A stretch of DNA of 64,000 bases, taken from NCBI GenBank assembly GCA_032207245.1, contig CM063509.1:10571085-10635084 (forward strand), in the 5' to 3' direction. A program made the translations under genes and the position numbers. The notes under the pieces were generated by a model. It was given only the letters and a program-made list of their open reading frames with translations. It was not told the DNA's origin and searched no databases. Below are positions 10,503 to 20,823 of the stretch, piece after piece. Source of the stretch: Pardosa pseudoannulata (taxonomy: Eukaryota; Arthropoda; Arachnida; Araneae; Lycosidae). Each line of letters begins with the position of its first letter. Position 1 is the first letter of the stretch.

Positions 10503-13500
10503 TTTAAAAATTATTTTTTTTTTTTTTTTTTTTTTTTTGATTTGTTTTTATTAGTTTTTTTTTTATGAAGTTTTCTTTTTTAGTAAATATATATTTATAT
10601 TTTTTTGTATTTTTATGTTTTTTTATTTTATATTATTTTTTTTAATAATTTTTTTATTTGTTTATTTTTGTAATTTGTCTTTTTAATTTTTTTTTAAATT
10701 TTTGGATTTATAATTGTAAATGTTTTTATTTTTAATAGAATATCTGCTTGTTTAATATTTTTTTATTTATGTACTGGTATTGGTTTGTTTGCTAAAATTG
10801 TGTTTAGATTTTTATTATCTAACTATTTTAATATAAATTATTTATTTTTTTTTATGTTGTGTTCAATAAATCTTAGAATAATATTTATTTTTGGCTTCTG
10901 TTTTAAAATGCCCATTGCTAGTTTGCTATTGTAGTGTAAAACTCAGATCACTAACCAACTAATGAAATGAAACCAGCGTGAATGACATTCTGATTACTTT
11001 GGATTTTGTTTTAAAAGGATAAGGATAACACATTTAACATCTTTCTTGGATGGTGCAATGGGGTCAAAGGGTGTGGGGAGAGAGATTTATCTTTTTAGAA
11101 AGGTATGTTTCTAAATTTTATTAATTAATTTAAATAACCTTTTGAGTTTTTTTAATTTGATAAATTAGTTTTTTTTTAAAAATGGGCTTTTAGATGCAGG
11201 TTATTTTACCATTAGGTCTACGAGTCAAAAAATGAAAGAAAAATTGGCCGTTTAGAAGGGTGGCTGCTCAGAGAAGTTTCACTGTATATATTATGAATCT
11301 TCAATAACTGAAGCATATTTTAAAATTAATTTTAAAATTCGCATTCTGAAAATATTTTATATAGTTCCTTTTTAAAAAAATTAAATTTTTTTTTTTACAA
11401 CTGGTCCTGGCCTCCCCTACTTGTTTAAATCTAGCATTTTCATTCCTTTTAGAAATAAGAAGTAATCTTCTTTTTAAAGGAGTGGAAGGAAAGGGGAAAC
11501 ATTTTTAAATTACAATTCTGTACAAATGATTTATTTGAAAAAAAAATTAAGTATTAAATTATAATTAATATAAGGGTTTACTTTTAATGCCATGATGTCA
11601 GACGATTAGAATGTGTAGAGATATATATAAGTTTTGTTTTAAAGTTTATTAAAATTTAGTTTTTAAAATGTGATGATTCTCATGTGAAATTTTCTAAATA
11701 AAAATCATTTAACATTCATTGCAGTATATTTTATTTTTAATTGTTATTTGATGTTATTGCTGTTTTATGTTCATTTGTATATATATGTTTTATGGTGACA
11801 AAAAACATATTGACTGATTTAATTATGCATGAAATAAAATGCTATGCTTACATAATTTTTCTTCTTAGGTATAGAAATTATAAAGTATTTTTAAAATTTG
11901 TGTATGTTTCAGTATCAATGCCCAGATTAACAGAATTTGATTGGAGAGTTGACTTAAAGATGGCTTCAGGCAAAATTCCTAGAATGAGTGAACCTACCTG
12001 CATTTTACACTTAAAGGTATATACATTCTATTAACTATAATATGTGTGAATATCTACTTCTTGCATACATAGTTTTCTCTGTATTATGAAATCTGCTTTT
12101 ATTTCACTGCTTGTTCACTATCTTTAACCGATATGGACCATGATCACATATATCTGATCATGAAATTCTCCCTTATGGCCCTACAGTTCCGAGGTTTTTT
12201 TTGCAGAATAATCATCATGTTTTTTCGAGTCTTTGTTAGAAATTTATGCTAAAGTGTTAAATTTGTTATTATTTAATAAATATTTATTTTAATTAATTTG
12301 AGATGAGCCATAGTAGCTTGTCTACAAAGACATTGATGTTGTAACTGGAGGCTTGTGAGTTTGAGACCTAAACAGACTAAAGAATTACACTGTTCATTAA
12401 TGGCTACTGGGAAATGCAAAATAGGTTTGTGGTTACAATATTATCCAAGTTCTCAAACGATACCTCTGTATGGGGTAGGCCAAAGCCTGGGGAGGTGTTT
12501 TTCTGTTTGGTCCCTGCTTTTTAATTACGAGGACCACTTTGTTTGTGTTGTCTTAAGGAGTAATGTGGGCAACCTATATGGTGCTCCTATAATAAAATGG
12601 CCAAGAAATATCGGGGGATTCACAGTGGTAAGTGCTATAAAGAAGCATGTGCCCCCGCTTTCAAAACAGTAATTAATTTGAGGTAGCTAGCTTCAACACA
12701 TTTTATTTAAACTTGAAGTTTATTATATATTTTAATATATTTTTATGTATATTCTGTATCAGTTATATGGTCAGCTCAGCAGTCCAGAAAAATCAGACCA
12801 TATATGTGAAATAATACAACCCTATTGAGAATATACCGTTCGTTTCTAATCCATAACAGAAGAGCCTTATCCACATTCTCATAAGGTGACAAGCACTGAC
12901 GTTTTCTTTCTTGTTTACCGATTTCAACACTTGTGGACCAAAGTTTGGCAGCTAAAACGTTGTTTAATGTCATCCAGGAAATTGAATTTGCTTTGTCAAA
13001 AGCAGCCTTTGAAAGATTAGATTTTTAATCAATTCATTTTTGGCAGCAAATGATATATTCTTTCTTTTCGAAGCCATAATTATAAAATGAACGTTCTTAT
13101 TCGTGATGTATGATCCAAATGCAACAAAATTTTCCTTTACTTGTTTCATCTTAATTTCAACTTAAGCAGGGAGAGATAACTTCAACCCATAAACAGACAG
13201 ATGTCCATTTCTTGTCAGAGGGCAAGAGAACTGAGAGAGGTGATGTCTACACAAACAAGAAACGGGGGAAATAAAGGCTTGAATTCAGGTCTTCTCCAAT
13301 TTTGCACTGACTTCTTGAAAAAAAAAAAAAAAGGAAACTCGTTGAAAATATGAATCTGACTATATAACTGGTAACAAAAAAAAAAGAAAATGACTGTATA
13401 AGCGGTGAACTTTAACACGTTTCCTATTAAGTTAGACGGGACTTTAGAAAATTGACCTTTTAAGCGGGTGACCATATAGCCGGTATTGACTGTATAAAAC

Positions 13501-13698
13501 AAGTTCGTGTGTGACATACATAGTGCTGTAAAAATTCCAATTTTGTTTAATTTGCAGATCCATGACCCAGCAGTTCCAGAGGACCATGAAGATAAATTTC
13601 AATCATTAAATGTTGAACTAAGTAAAGAGAAACTGGATACTATGTTACATGGTTTAGGAAGAATAAGAGATCAGTTATCAGCAGTAGCTAAAAAATAA
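6127..13698 (+). CDS. COMMD9: COMMD9, COMM domain-containing protein 9 (complete, 5 exons)
   Basis: Spliced CDS: 6127-6174, 6260-6391, 8842-9016, 11913-12016, 13558-13698. All junctions are GT-AG and the exons join in frame to 199 aa (human COMMD9 is 198). COMMD9 is a subunit of the Commander/CCC complex (with CCDC22, CCDC93 and other COMMDs), which acts with retriever in endosome-to-surface recycling. Residues 1-118 form the helical N-terminal domain, with ASSK at 17-20 and LFPEDFHKNLRDLLSKII inside exon 3. Residues 120-199 are the COMM domain, with the hallmark DWRVD at 128-132 and the very conserved end LGRIRDQLSAVA. The start is supported by length, alignment with the human N-terminus, A at -3, and an in-frame TAA 12 nt upstream. 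No defect is seen. The gene is convergent with MADD. Confidence 0.97.
6260..6391 (+). CDS. COMMD9: COMMD9 exon 2
   Basis: Acceptor TTTCTTTCTAG, 44 codons (residues 17-60, starting ASSKQQVVEICDDAF), donor AAA|GTAATT; phase 0 on both sides. Part of the helical N-terminal domain. Confidence 0.95.
6392..8841 (+). other. COMMD9 intron 2
   Basis: 2.45 kb, T-rich on the sense strand. It holds a truncated copy of the TTAA-flanked repeat family (8275-8650) close to the 3' splice site. Otherwise only AT-rich DNA is seen. Confidence 0.85.
8275..8650 (+). repeat. TTAA-flanked repeat family, truncated copy
   Basis: It begins TTAA (8271-8274) then GGTATCCGTCTACATTAAAA and runs closely parallel to 22762-23140, including GTGTGGGGAATTTTAA and TAAAGTTGCTTTCATAAACT. 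Similarity stops after about 8650 and the right terminus is missing. Confidence 0.85.
8842..9016 (+). CDS. COMMD9: COMMD9 exon 3
   Basis: Acceptor CTCTTTTCAG, 58 codons plus one base (residues 61-118 and the first base of V119), donor TGTG|GTACGT. It encodes LISVLSTIIETAVFHG and then LFPEDFHKNLRDLLSKIICE, matching the end of the N-terminal helical domain in human COMMD9. Confidence 0.96.
9898..9982 (+). mobile_element. hAT-like terminal fragment
   Basis: Starts CAGGGTGGGC, a typical hAT terminus, followed by tandem palindromic GATTTAAAT units around ATTTAAATCATGATTTAAAT. No matching CCACCCTG end was found downstream, so only one terminus is claimed. Confidence 0.45.
10261..10740 (+). repeat. 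T-rich, almost C-free low-complexity tract
   Basis: Only four C residues in 480 bases. It has two long T runs (about 10472-10500 and 10514-10538) embedded in TTTATTTTTGTAA-like DNA. It is not a simple tandem repeat. Confidence 0.85.
11913..12016 (+). CDS. COMMD9: COMMD9 exon 4 (start of COMM domain)
   Basis: Acceptor GTATGTTTCAG. Two bases complete V119, then 34 codons (SMPRLTEFDWRVDLKMASGK and on), donor AAG|GTATAT. It carries the COMM-domain DWRVD signature (residues 128-132). Confidence 0.97.
12304..12670 (+). repeat. SINE family B copy
   Basis: Degraded tRNA-like head (ATAGTAGCTTGTCTACAAAG, then GTGAGTTTGAGACC). The body GCAAAATAGGTTTGTGGTTA, then CCAAGTTCTCAAACGATACC, is shared with the copies at 59912-60200 (+) and 22420-22735 (-). 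The last ~150 bp (GGTGCTCCTATAATAAAATGG) also match the 22.4-kb copy in reverse. Confidence 0.8.
12776..13492 (-). pseudogene. Tigger/pogo-like transposase relic with one terminus
   Basis: On the minus strand the start codon near 13079 opens MASKRKNISFAAKNELIKNL, the N-terminal helix-turn-helix pattern of CENP-B/Tigger proteins. After frameshifts, 12973-12776 reads KLWSTSVEIGKQERKRQC and then ENVDKALLLWIRNER, which fits the second DNA-binding segment. The outer end, CAGTCAATACCGGCTATATG on the minus strand, ends at 13492 next to a TA (13493-13494), as expected for pogo elements. The DDE catalytic domain and left terminus are gone. Confidence 0.7.
13558..13698 (+). CDS. COMMD9: COMMD9 exon 5 (terminal)
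   Basis: Acceptor TTAATTTGCAG, 46 codons and TAA at 13696-13698 (residues 154-199). The end SKEKLDTMLHGLGRIRDQLS is almost identical to vertebrate COMMD9, which fixes the identity against the other nine COMMD paralogues. Confidence 0.98.
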   Translation: MHDPAVPEDHEDKFQSLNVELSKEKLDTMLHGLGRIRDQLSAVAKK

Positions 13699-14023
13699 AG
13701 TTAAATCTTCCTCCAAATTATTGATTTTTTAAATTTAAAAAATTATTCTTGAAAAAATAATTTAATTGTCCTATCACCCCACTTTTTTTTAAATTTATGA
13801 ATTAAATTTTTTGTCTTGAGTTGGGACAAAATTTATTTGAATTTTTGTGCTGGTTTTTGACAGCAAATCGAGCATTCTTTTCAAGTAAACTTATTTATTT
13901 TTTCACACACACAAAAGAAGTCCATGTCATAAATATGTTTTTTTAAAAAGAGAATGAAATGAAACACTGTTGTTTTCTTGTAAATAACCTTCAATTATTT
14001 TGTGTATATATATATTGTTAAGA

Positions 14024-14029
14024 AATAAA
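14024..14029 (+). terminator. Likely COMMD9 poly(A) signal
   Basis: AATAAA 325 nt after the stop, followed by a T/GT-rich stretch (TTAATTTTTTGTATTTTTTATG) suited to a downstream element. A second AATAAA at 14243-14248 could serve a longer form. Confidence 0.6.
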
Positions 14030-14639
14030 GTTAATTTTTTGTATTTTTTATGTTTATATTTATTTTAGTTTTAAAATTTACTGAATGTTAAAAGTGGCTA
14101 ATGTATTTAGGCTTTTATATGATAATACCCATCCTATTTGTTTTTCTTCTCCTGAATAATTTATTGTTCCATATATGTAATTATGGCAGTGTAGTTTTTT
14201 TATGATTATCAGGATTATTTTTTAAATATGATGGGGATATGTAATAAAACCTTTTCTATAGTAATTGCAAAACCATTTTTTGTGGTAGCATAACTTTTAA
14301 GACAGTAAACTTTAGTTTGTTAGAATTTTTTTGTGATTTGTAAATATATATATATATATATGAAACCCAACTTTTAAGCTAATATGATTATAAGAACTAA
14401 TTGAAATGTATTAAATAATTTTGCCTATAAAAGTATATACTGAGGAAACATACTGGCTGATGTTTTGCATTTTTTAAGAGGATCATTTTGTGATTATTCA
14501 GTATGTTTTTTTCGTAAGTAGTGTTCACCACTGTAAAAGGCTTTCTAGTGTTTGTAATGTATCTCGTTTAAAACTAATTTTACCACAAAAGTTTCCTTTC
14601 AGTGTTACCTCTTAAGTATGTTGAGTGCAACATCTCTGT

Positions 14640-14759
14640 CCATCCCTCGGGATTGACAGTAAATTTGTTTGAATGGCATCAGTCCTGGAGACTGACTCGA
14701 CAATAAACTTTCAAAAGTCATACCATTCAAAAGTCTACTGTCCATCCTGAGGGACTGGT
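14640..14759. repeat. Imperfect inverted repeat, ~45-nt arms
   Basis: Left arm 14640-14684 (CCATCCCTCGGGATTGACAG, then TTTGAATGGCATCAG) pairs with right arm 14716-14759, whose reverse complement reads CCAGTCCCTCAGGATGGACA, then TTTTGAATGGTATGAC. The ~30-nt spacer has its own small stem (CAGTC/GACTG). It lies about 600 bp beyond the COMMD9 poly(A) signal, so a MITE or a hairpin RNA are both possible. Confidence 0.75.
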
Positions 14760-16366
14760 GTCATGCTCATGTTAATCATACAAATATGATAAAAATTTTA
14801 GTATGTACAAAAATCGTGATCAGACTGGTATTTAACTGGTATAGACTGGTATTATATCTCTATATAATAAAATTATCTGATATTTTTATTAATTAGTTTT
14901 AAATATCTATGTTTAATTCAATGCAGTTTAGCTAGATTTTATTTTATTTTACTAGACTAATGGTTCTCAAACTTTTCTAAATCAAAACTTTCCTTATGGT
15001 GCCCTACTCTAAAAAAAAAGTATGAATAATCTCACAAAAAGAATAGTTCGTAAAACTTGTGTACTTGTGCATTATTGAACAAATTAGTTAATTTATTTTA
15101 TTAAGTTAAATGTCTTGGCCTTCACAGACTTGCCATAACATATACTGGTCTAATTAATTATGAAGTGTTTGCTACATTCTCCGATTCCCTGGGGTGCTAT
15201 GGTGTAGACTTTGAAAATTCCTGGTACTAGACAAGGGAATGCACTAAGCATTTTCCTAGACATTTAAAGTGTTTTAGTGTAACATTAGATTGTTACAGCA
15301 CTCAAGGAGTTACCCAAATTGATCTGTTGAAAAAAATTATATATATATATAAAATAGGATAATCATCCATGTCCACTAAGGTACAAAATGTTTGAAACTT
15401 AAAAGAAAAATATTTTGTCAAAATAAAACGTTATATTTTTATCATTATGAAATTCATAAACAGGCTCACACTTAAGCTGTGTGCAGTAATTTCTTATACC
15501 CTCCCTTCACCCAAACTTTATCATGTATGCCTGTGGGCTATCTATCAGTAGTAACCAATCTAGTCAGTATATAAATATATATATGGTAGAAACATGACAA
15601 TTTAATAATTATTTTGAAAATTTCAGAAAAAACTTTTGTATTTGCAAATATATTTATACTTATTTAAAAGCAATGAAAGTATTGCCATCTTTTTACTTTA
15701 CCTAAATATTGTGCTGGCTTATTGTGGATTATAGCTAAAGTACTGCCTCAATACATTTATGTGATTATGACAAAAATTAGCTTTTAATGAATATTCAATA
15801 ACAAGGGCTAGCTACAGAATGACAGTTCATGTTAAGATTTTAATAAAATACCTTGTGGCCCTCAGACATGTAACACATCCAGATGTCAATTGTATGAAAG
15901 TTAATTATATTTCAACATAAATTTACAATCTGTGGTTTTATTGATTTTTGATAAAAAATTAAAACTGTGCAATGTCTTTATTTTGTCATCAGATTTTTGA
16001 GTATGTATTTTGGAGAAATAAAATATACAAGTATATATAAAGAGAATTTTTATTTATAAAATGTAAAACAAAAACACAAACCTCTAAGATTTTGTTTTTA
16101 TATTTCTAGATTAAGGACAAAACACAAGTTCACACTATAATGGGATGTTTTCAATACCAGTACAAACAAGAAGAGGCACCCTCAGAAACTTAAAACAAGT
16201 CCTTTTATAGTAGTTAACTTTTTCGTAACAATAGATACAATCAGTTTTCACATATATTCATATAGATTATTGCTTCTTAGTTTGTGCTGGTTTCTATATA
16301 CAGATATAACACTTTTCTGAGATGGAATCAAGGCAAATAAATATAAACAGCTATAAATGTTTTGGT

Positions 16367-17624
16367 TAGGGATGAAACAGATATCAGGCCTATCCAGCTC
16401 GTTTGGAAAATAACTGCACTGTCCAACATTAATACTTCAAGGAAGAAATTTAGAACACTTAACTTTCCTGTCAAGTGTTATTAACATTATATTACTGAAT
16501 AAAATTTTACAATGTATCAGTACTGATATAATCATGGTTTGATAAAACCCGAGCGAGCGCCAGGTCGCCCTGGTGACTAGCTTCAGAATGACAAAAAGTT
16601 CCTGGGAAAAATTTATCACTTAATTCTCTTTTTGAAAGATTTATTTTGATGAAGGACAGATTTCCACATTTAACAAATCTTCTTTCAACTGTACTGACCC
16701 TTACTGTTTCAACATCTTCCTGTGAAAGGGGTTTCAGTACAATGAATGTCACCAAAAACAAACTACGTTCAAATTTAGGGAGAGAATCTTTAAATAGCCT
16801 AATCTTTATACACTTAAATGGACCATCTTTGCAGGAATTCAATCTTGAGAAGTCAATTGATAGATGGCATTTCAGAGCAAAAACTCAAAGACACAATGTT
16901 AATAATTTCTTTTAAGATTTATAGTTACATTACCTGATATAATTTTCCATTGCATAATCTAATCAAATAAAGATTTTCCTTGTTGTGTTGTAAAAAAAAC
17001 CTTATTTGATTATGAGTAGCCCATGTTTCATATGCAGTAAATGCATTAAAGTCATAAGTTGAAGAAAGAACTTATGTCATCGGCTCCTAAGAATTTTTCC
17101 TGGCTCTTAAGATTTTACAACTTTTGTCAGTCTCTGGATATAATTATTCCCTGTTTCAATGTACCATAACTTGCTTTATTAAACTCCTGATAGGAATCAA
17201 TGAGGGAATAAGGAGTTATTGATAACGGAATGAATTCCTGAGAATTCATGCAATTTTTAATGGAGATATAGATTTTCATCTCAGATGGTCAGTCACTTTA
17301 CAGGCTCGCATCACTGCAGTGCATAGGATTTATTAAAGAGACCATCAGCCTTTCAGTGTTTGATTCAGTTTAAGAGAATTCCAACAACTTCTCTCTTTTT
17401 AAGATGCATAATACCTTTCAGGGATTATCTTCTAAAGACTATCTATATCGTGCTAGGATCATATCAGGATGATAAAAAGGTGGGTTGATTGGTAGAGGGA
17501 GATCATCAAAAGGTGGCTTATGTGTTACTAGAAATAGAAAAAAAAAAAAAAATTCTGTATTTCCTTACCTGATAGGATAAAGAGCTCTGGATATTTGGTA
17601 AATCCAGTACCTGTTTCATCCCTA
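16367..17624 (+). mobile_element. hAT element, internally deleted, with TIRs and TSD
   Basis: Perfect 14-bp terminal inverted repeats, TAGGGATGAAACAG at 16367-16380 and its complement at 17611-17624. They are flanked by 8-bp direct repeats GTTTTGGT (16359-16366) and GTTTTGAT (17625-17632), 7 of 8 matching. Eight-base duplications and (C/T)AGGG termini define hAT. Inside lies only the C-terminal end of a transposase (16592-16915), so most of the coding region has been deleted. Confidence 0.88.
16592..16915 (+). pseudogene. hAT transposase C-terminal dimerisation fragment
   Basis: An open stretch of about 107 residues after a TGA at 16589-16591, with no start of its own. It contains FPHLTNLLSTVLTLTVSTSS, CERGFSTMN, KNKLRSNLG and LIFIHLNGPSLQEFN. 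This is the SCERxFSxMxxIKxxxRxxL pattern of the hAT dimerisation (Dimer_Tnp_hAT) domain, as in ZNF862-like proteins. The zinc finger and the DDE core are absent. It ends in NNFF and TAA at 16913-16915. Confidence 0.85.
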
Positions 17625-18710
17625 GTTTTGATCATTTGGATTCACAATGTCAATAAGCTGAGAAGTAATTATGTGTATATCACTGCAAATACGACACATT
17701 TACTTGTACATCTACCCTCTGTTTAGAATCAAACTAAATTTGGTAGAAGTGGAATGCCATAACATACACTCTCTCAGAAAAAAAAAAAAAAAAAATTATC
17801 AAAGAGAATTATCTTTCATATAAAATATACTTTTTAAAGCAAAATTAAATGCATTAGATTTTAGATCAGGTTGCAGATACTGAATTAAATTCAACATAGT
17901 TAAATGAACACTTGACCAATCATAAATTATATAGGTTACTAATTGTTTCTTAACTAAAAATGACTAGTCTGCAAAGGATTGAATAAAACAAATGCAAATA
18001 CATATATGTCAACCAAAAGAAAAAAAAAAGCAAATAACAGCCAACTCTTGTTTAAAATAATTATAACATAATGAATTAAAGACTAGAACTAAATACAATA
18101 AACGACTAGATATCTATCATTTACCTAAATACACAAAGACTAGTGGTTAAATAACAAGTAGCGAAATATCCAATTTAGTAAAACATATCTCGTAGAATGG
18201 GTATTGGTAATAGCAGTATAAAGTTCTATAAAATAACTACAGCACCAGACATGCGTCATCAAAAAATATATATATACATTAATTGTACAATCTAGTTTAC
18301 TACAAATAATAAATACCTGGTTAAATAAAATGACTAGAGTGAACTTGTTATGAACAAAAACAGAATAAGACGTCAGTTTTCGTAATAAAGTATTAACTTA
18401 GAGATTTTCTCTCTATTGTTTAAATGCAATTTTTATGTGATTATGGCTTAATGCATCATAATATGAATAACAAAATTCTTTTAATAATTAATTCAACTGA
18501 AACAAAAACTATAAATTTTTAAGAAGATTATGCAAAATATGTAATTAGAAATGAAAAAATACATAGTTTAATTTTAATTTAGGGAAAGTTAAGACCCCAT
18601 GTAAATAAATATCTATTATGTTAGTCTTAAATGGCAACATATATATATATATATAAGGAAAGTATTTATTTTAACTTTCTGTAGTACACATAAAAATATT
18701 CAGTGCTGTT

Positions 18711-18860
18711 TTAGTTTAGTTTGGTTTGGAGTGCTAGGTTCAACTTTTTGCTGCACAAAGATTAATAAGACAGGGCCTACTGCATAGTCTGTTCCAAATA
18801 GCTACAAACATACATGCCTGTAGTAGGATTCAAACCCATGGCCATATTTAGTTGGCTACT
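18711..18860 (-). repeat. SINE family A copy
   Basis: In + orientation it reads TTGGTTTGGAGTGCTAGGTT, then AATAAGACAGGGCCTACTGC, then GTAGTAGGATTCAAACCCAT, the reverse complement of tail, body and box B. Moderately diverged. Confidence 0.85.
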
Positions 18861-20654
18861 GACTGTGTGCTGTTTGAAAATATTTCATACATGATAATAA
18901 ATTTAAACACAAATGTAATTTCGATTTTTTGCTTTTAAAATTTTATTTTAATTTTTCATAATACAAAACCAAGGCTTAAAGATCTTGGGATCCAATTTAT
19001 TTAAAACTAGTCATTTCATGCCTAGCCTTTAGTCTGGATAATTAAAATACCCAATTAAAGAACATTTATTTAAAAATTTAAATTAATTTTTAGATTACAT
19101 TATATACCAGCAATATAAAGAATTTCTAACACTTAAACAACTGATTTTCATAAAATGAATAAATAATACATTTAAATTTAATTCTCTTGACAAACATAAT
19201 ATATACACTAAAGTAAAAGGGCTATAATATTTGGCAATATAATCCTTGCACTTGGTTAGCACAAATTACCTAAAACCAAAGTGCATATAGAAATTTTAAG
19301 CACGTAATAAATAAAATGTTATATATTTTTTCTCAACACACCATTGTTCCAAGCAAAAGAATAAATTAGCATATGAAAAAATGGCAAAACTGTAATTAAA
19401 AAATAAGAAATATATATATATGCCAACTAAAATTGGTCAAAGTAAATTTAGTCGCAATGCAGCAAAACATATGATAAAACTTATTATATGAATTAATATA
19501 CTTAAGAGTGTTAATTTTAGCATGCTATTCAAAGATTAATGTTACACATGAGAAAGATTAATGTTACAATAATACTTCAATCGACACTATCGATAAATAC
19601 CAGAATGTAAACTGTTATCTATATATGCAATTTTGCTTTCTCAATTGATACTTGTACCTTTCAGTTAAAATACACATTTTTAAAATTCAATTCCTTAAAT
19701 TCAGCAACTGGATTTAGTTTGTAATAAGTACTACTAATATGAATATAAATATAGTTAACCCCTAATTTTTTTTTTCAGACTAGATACTTTACTGAAAAAT
19801 TCGACAAAACTGCTATTATGCCAAAAATTAGATTTTGTGAAACAATGAAATTTGAAATTTAACTATGCATGCTATTTATTCATGAAAATTAATACATATG
19901 AATATTAGTAATGTAAAGATATATTTTAATTATTTCTCATTTTTATCTAAAATAAAAAATATTAAATTTTGCTATTTTTTTTTTTTTTACAAAATAAAAA
20001 ATTTGAGTTAAATAGCTATTATCTGTACGGAACTTTAAATTTTCTTGCATTTGAACCAAAGCTCTATACTTATTACCACGTCACATATATATATAAAAAA
20101 AATAAATTTATAATAAAAATTAATTCACTATGGTAAATAAAAAATTTTTTGACTACAGAAAAGATAGGATAATTAAAATGTAATCAACATTAAGTACATA
20201 GATGTAGGTGCATCATTTTCATTAGATATATACTGTTTACTAATACATAAATAGAGGCACTTACACAATCATCTTTCTTCACACAAAATTATCCTATAAC
20301 CATTCTTATATAAAGTTTCCTTAGGTTTTTATTGTATTATTTATTTACAGGATCTGGTAACACACCCACACAGTTATATGATTAAAAAGGGCAAATATCA
20401 GCTTGTAATTATTATATCTCTAGAAAGTTATAAAAAAGTAATTACAACTCTTCGGAGCCAAATATGGAATGTAACGTTAACATATATCTTATTTTGACCC
20501 TTAAACATTTGGCATAACAATACAATATTACCTTACATTGCATATATTAGTATCACCCTTAGCAGGGGATTTTAGAGGAAGGAAGCAATCAATGCTTTCA
20601 GTTAATAAAGTTTATGGTTTGCATTGCAATCCTTTCACGCAATATCAACAGTCT

Positions 20655-20660
20655 TTTATT
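20655..20660 (-). terminator. Candidate MADD poly(A) signal (proximal)
   Basis: AATAAA on the minus strand only 19 nt after the MADD stop. It would give a very short 3' UTR; several further AATAAA hexamers lie further along in the AT-rich DNA, so the real site is open. Confidence 0.25.
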
Positions 20661-20679
20661 CCTACCAAATAGCCTTCAG

Positions 20680-20823
20680 TCACCTCTTATGGGGCCAACG
20701 AGGTGTGTTACCTTCACTATGGCTCAGTAATTCATAACCTGCAGCTTCTCTCCTTCTTCGCTGCTCAACTCCAGCAGCAACATATGAGAAAACACATAAA
20801 ACAGCATAACAAATCTGGTCAGC
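20680..20823 (-). CDS. MADD: MADD terminal exon
   Basis: Minus strand: acceptor GGATCTTTTAG, then [20 protein letters not shown], an Arg-rich stretch (QRRRREAAG) and a tail ending RWPHKR with TGA at 20680-20682; 47 residues. [14 protein letters not shown] corresponds to the ICYSVLCLFSYVAA block near the human C-terminus. The last ~30 residues do not resemble the vertebrate tail and are basic. Confidence 0.92.
   Translation of the reverse strand, partial: ADQICYAVLCVFSYVAAGVEQRRRREAAGYELLSHSEGNTPRWPHKR

Larger units (their letters stand above)
9017..11912 (+). other. COMMD9 intron 3
   Basis: 2.9 kb. It contains a GC-richer block of unknown origin (about 9250-9410), a hAT-like terminus with a TTTAAATCATGATTTAAAT palindrome (9898-9982), and the C-depleted T-rich tract (10261-10740). 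The rest is AT-rich sequence with no recognisable content. Confidence 0.8.
12017..13557 (+). other. COMMD9 intron 4
   Basis: 1.54 kb, largely made of two mobile-element relics: a sense-oriented SINE family B copy (12304-12670) and an antisense Tigger-like relic (12776-13492). Confidence 0.85.
14030..20679. other. Convergent intergenic region COMMD9 / MADD
   Basis: 6.6 kb between the two gene ends; part of it may be MADD 3' UTR. It contains an inverted repeat (14640-14759), a hAT element with target duplication (16359-17632) and a SINE A copy (18711-18860). The remaining parts (14.8-16.3, 17.7-18.7 and 18.9-20.6 kb) show only AT-rich sequence and short (TA)n runs. Confidence 0.75.
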
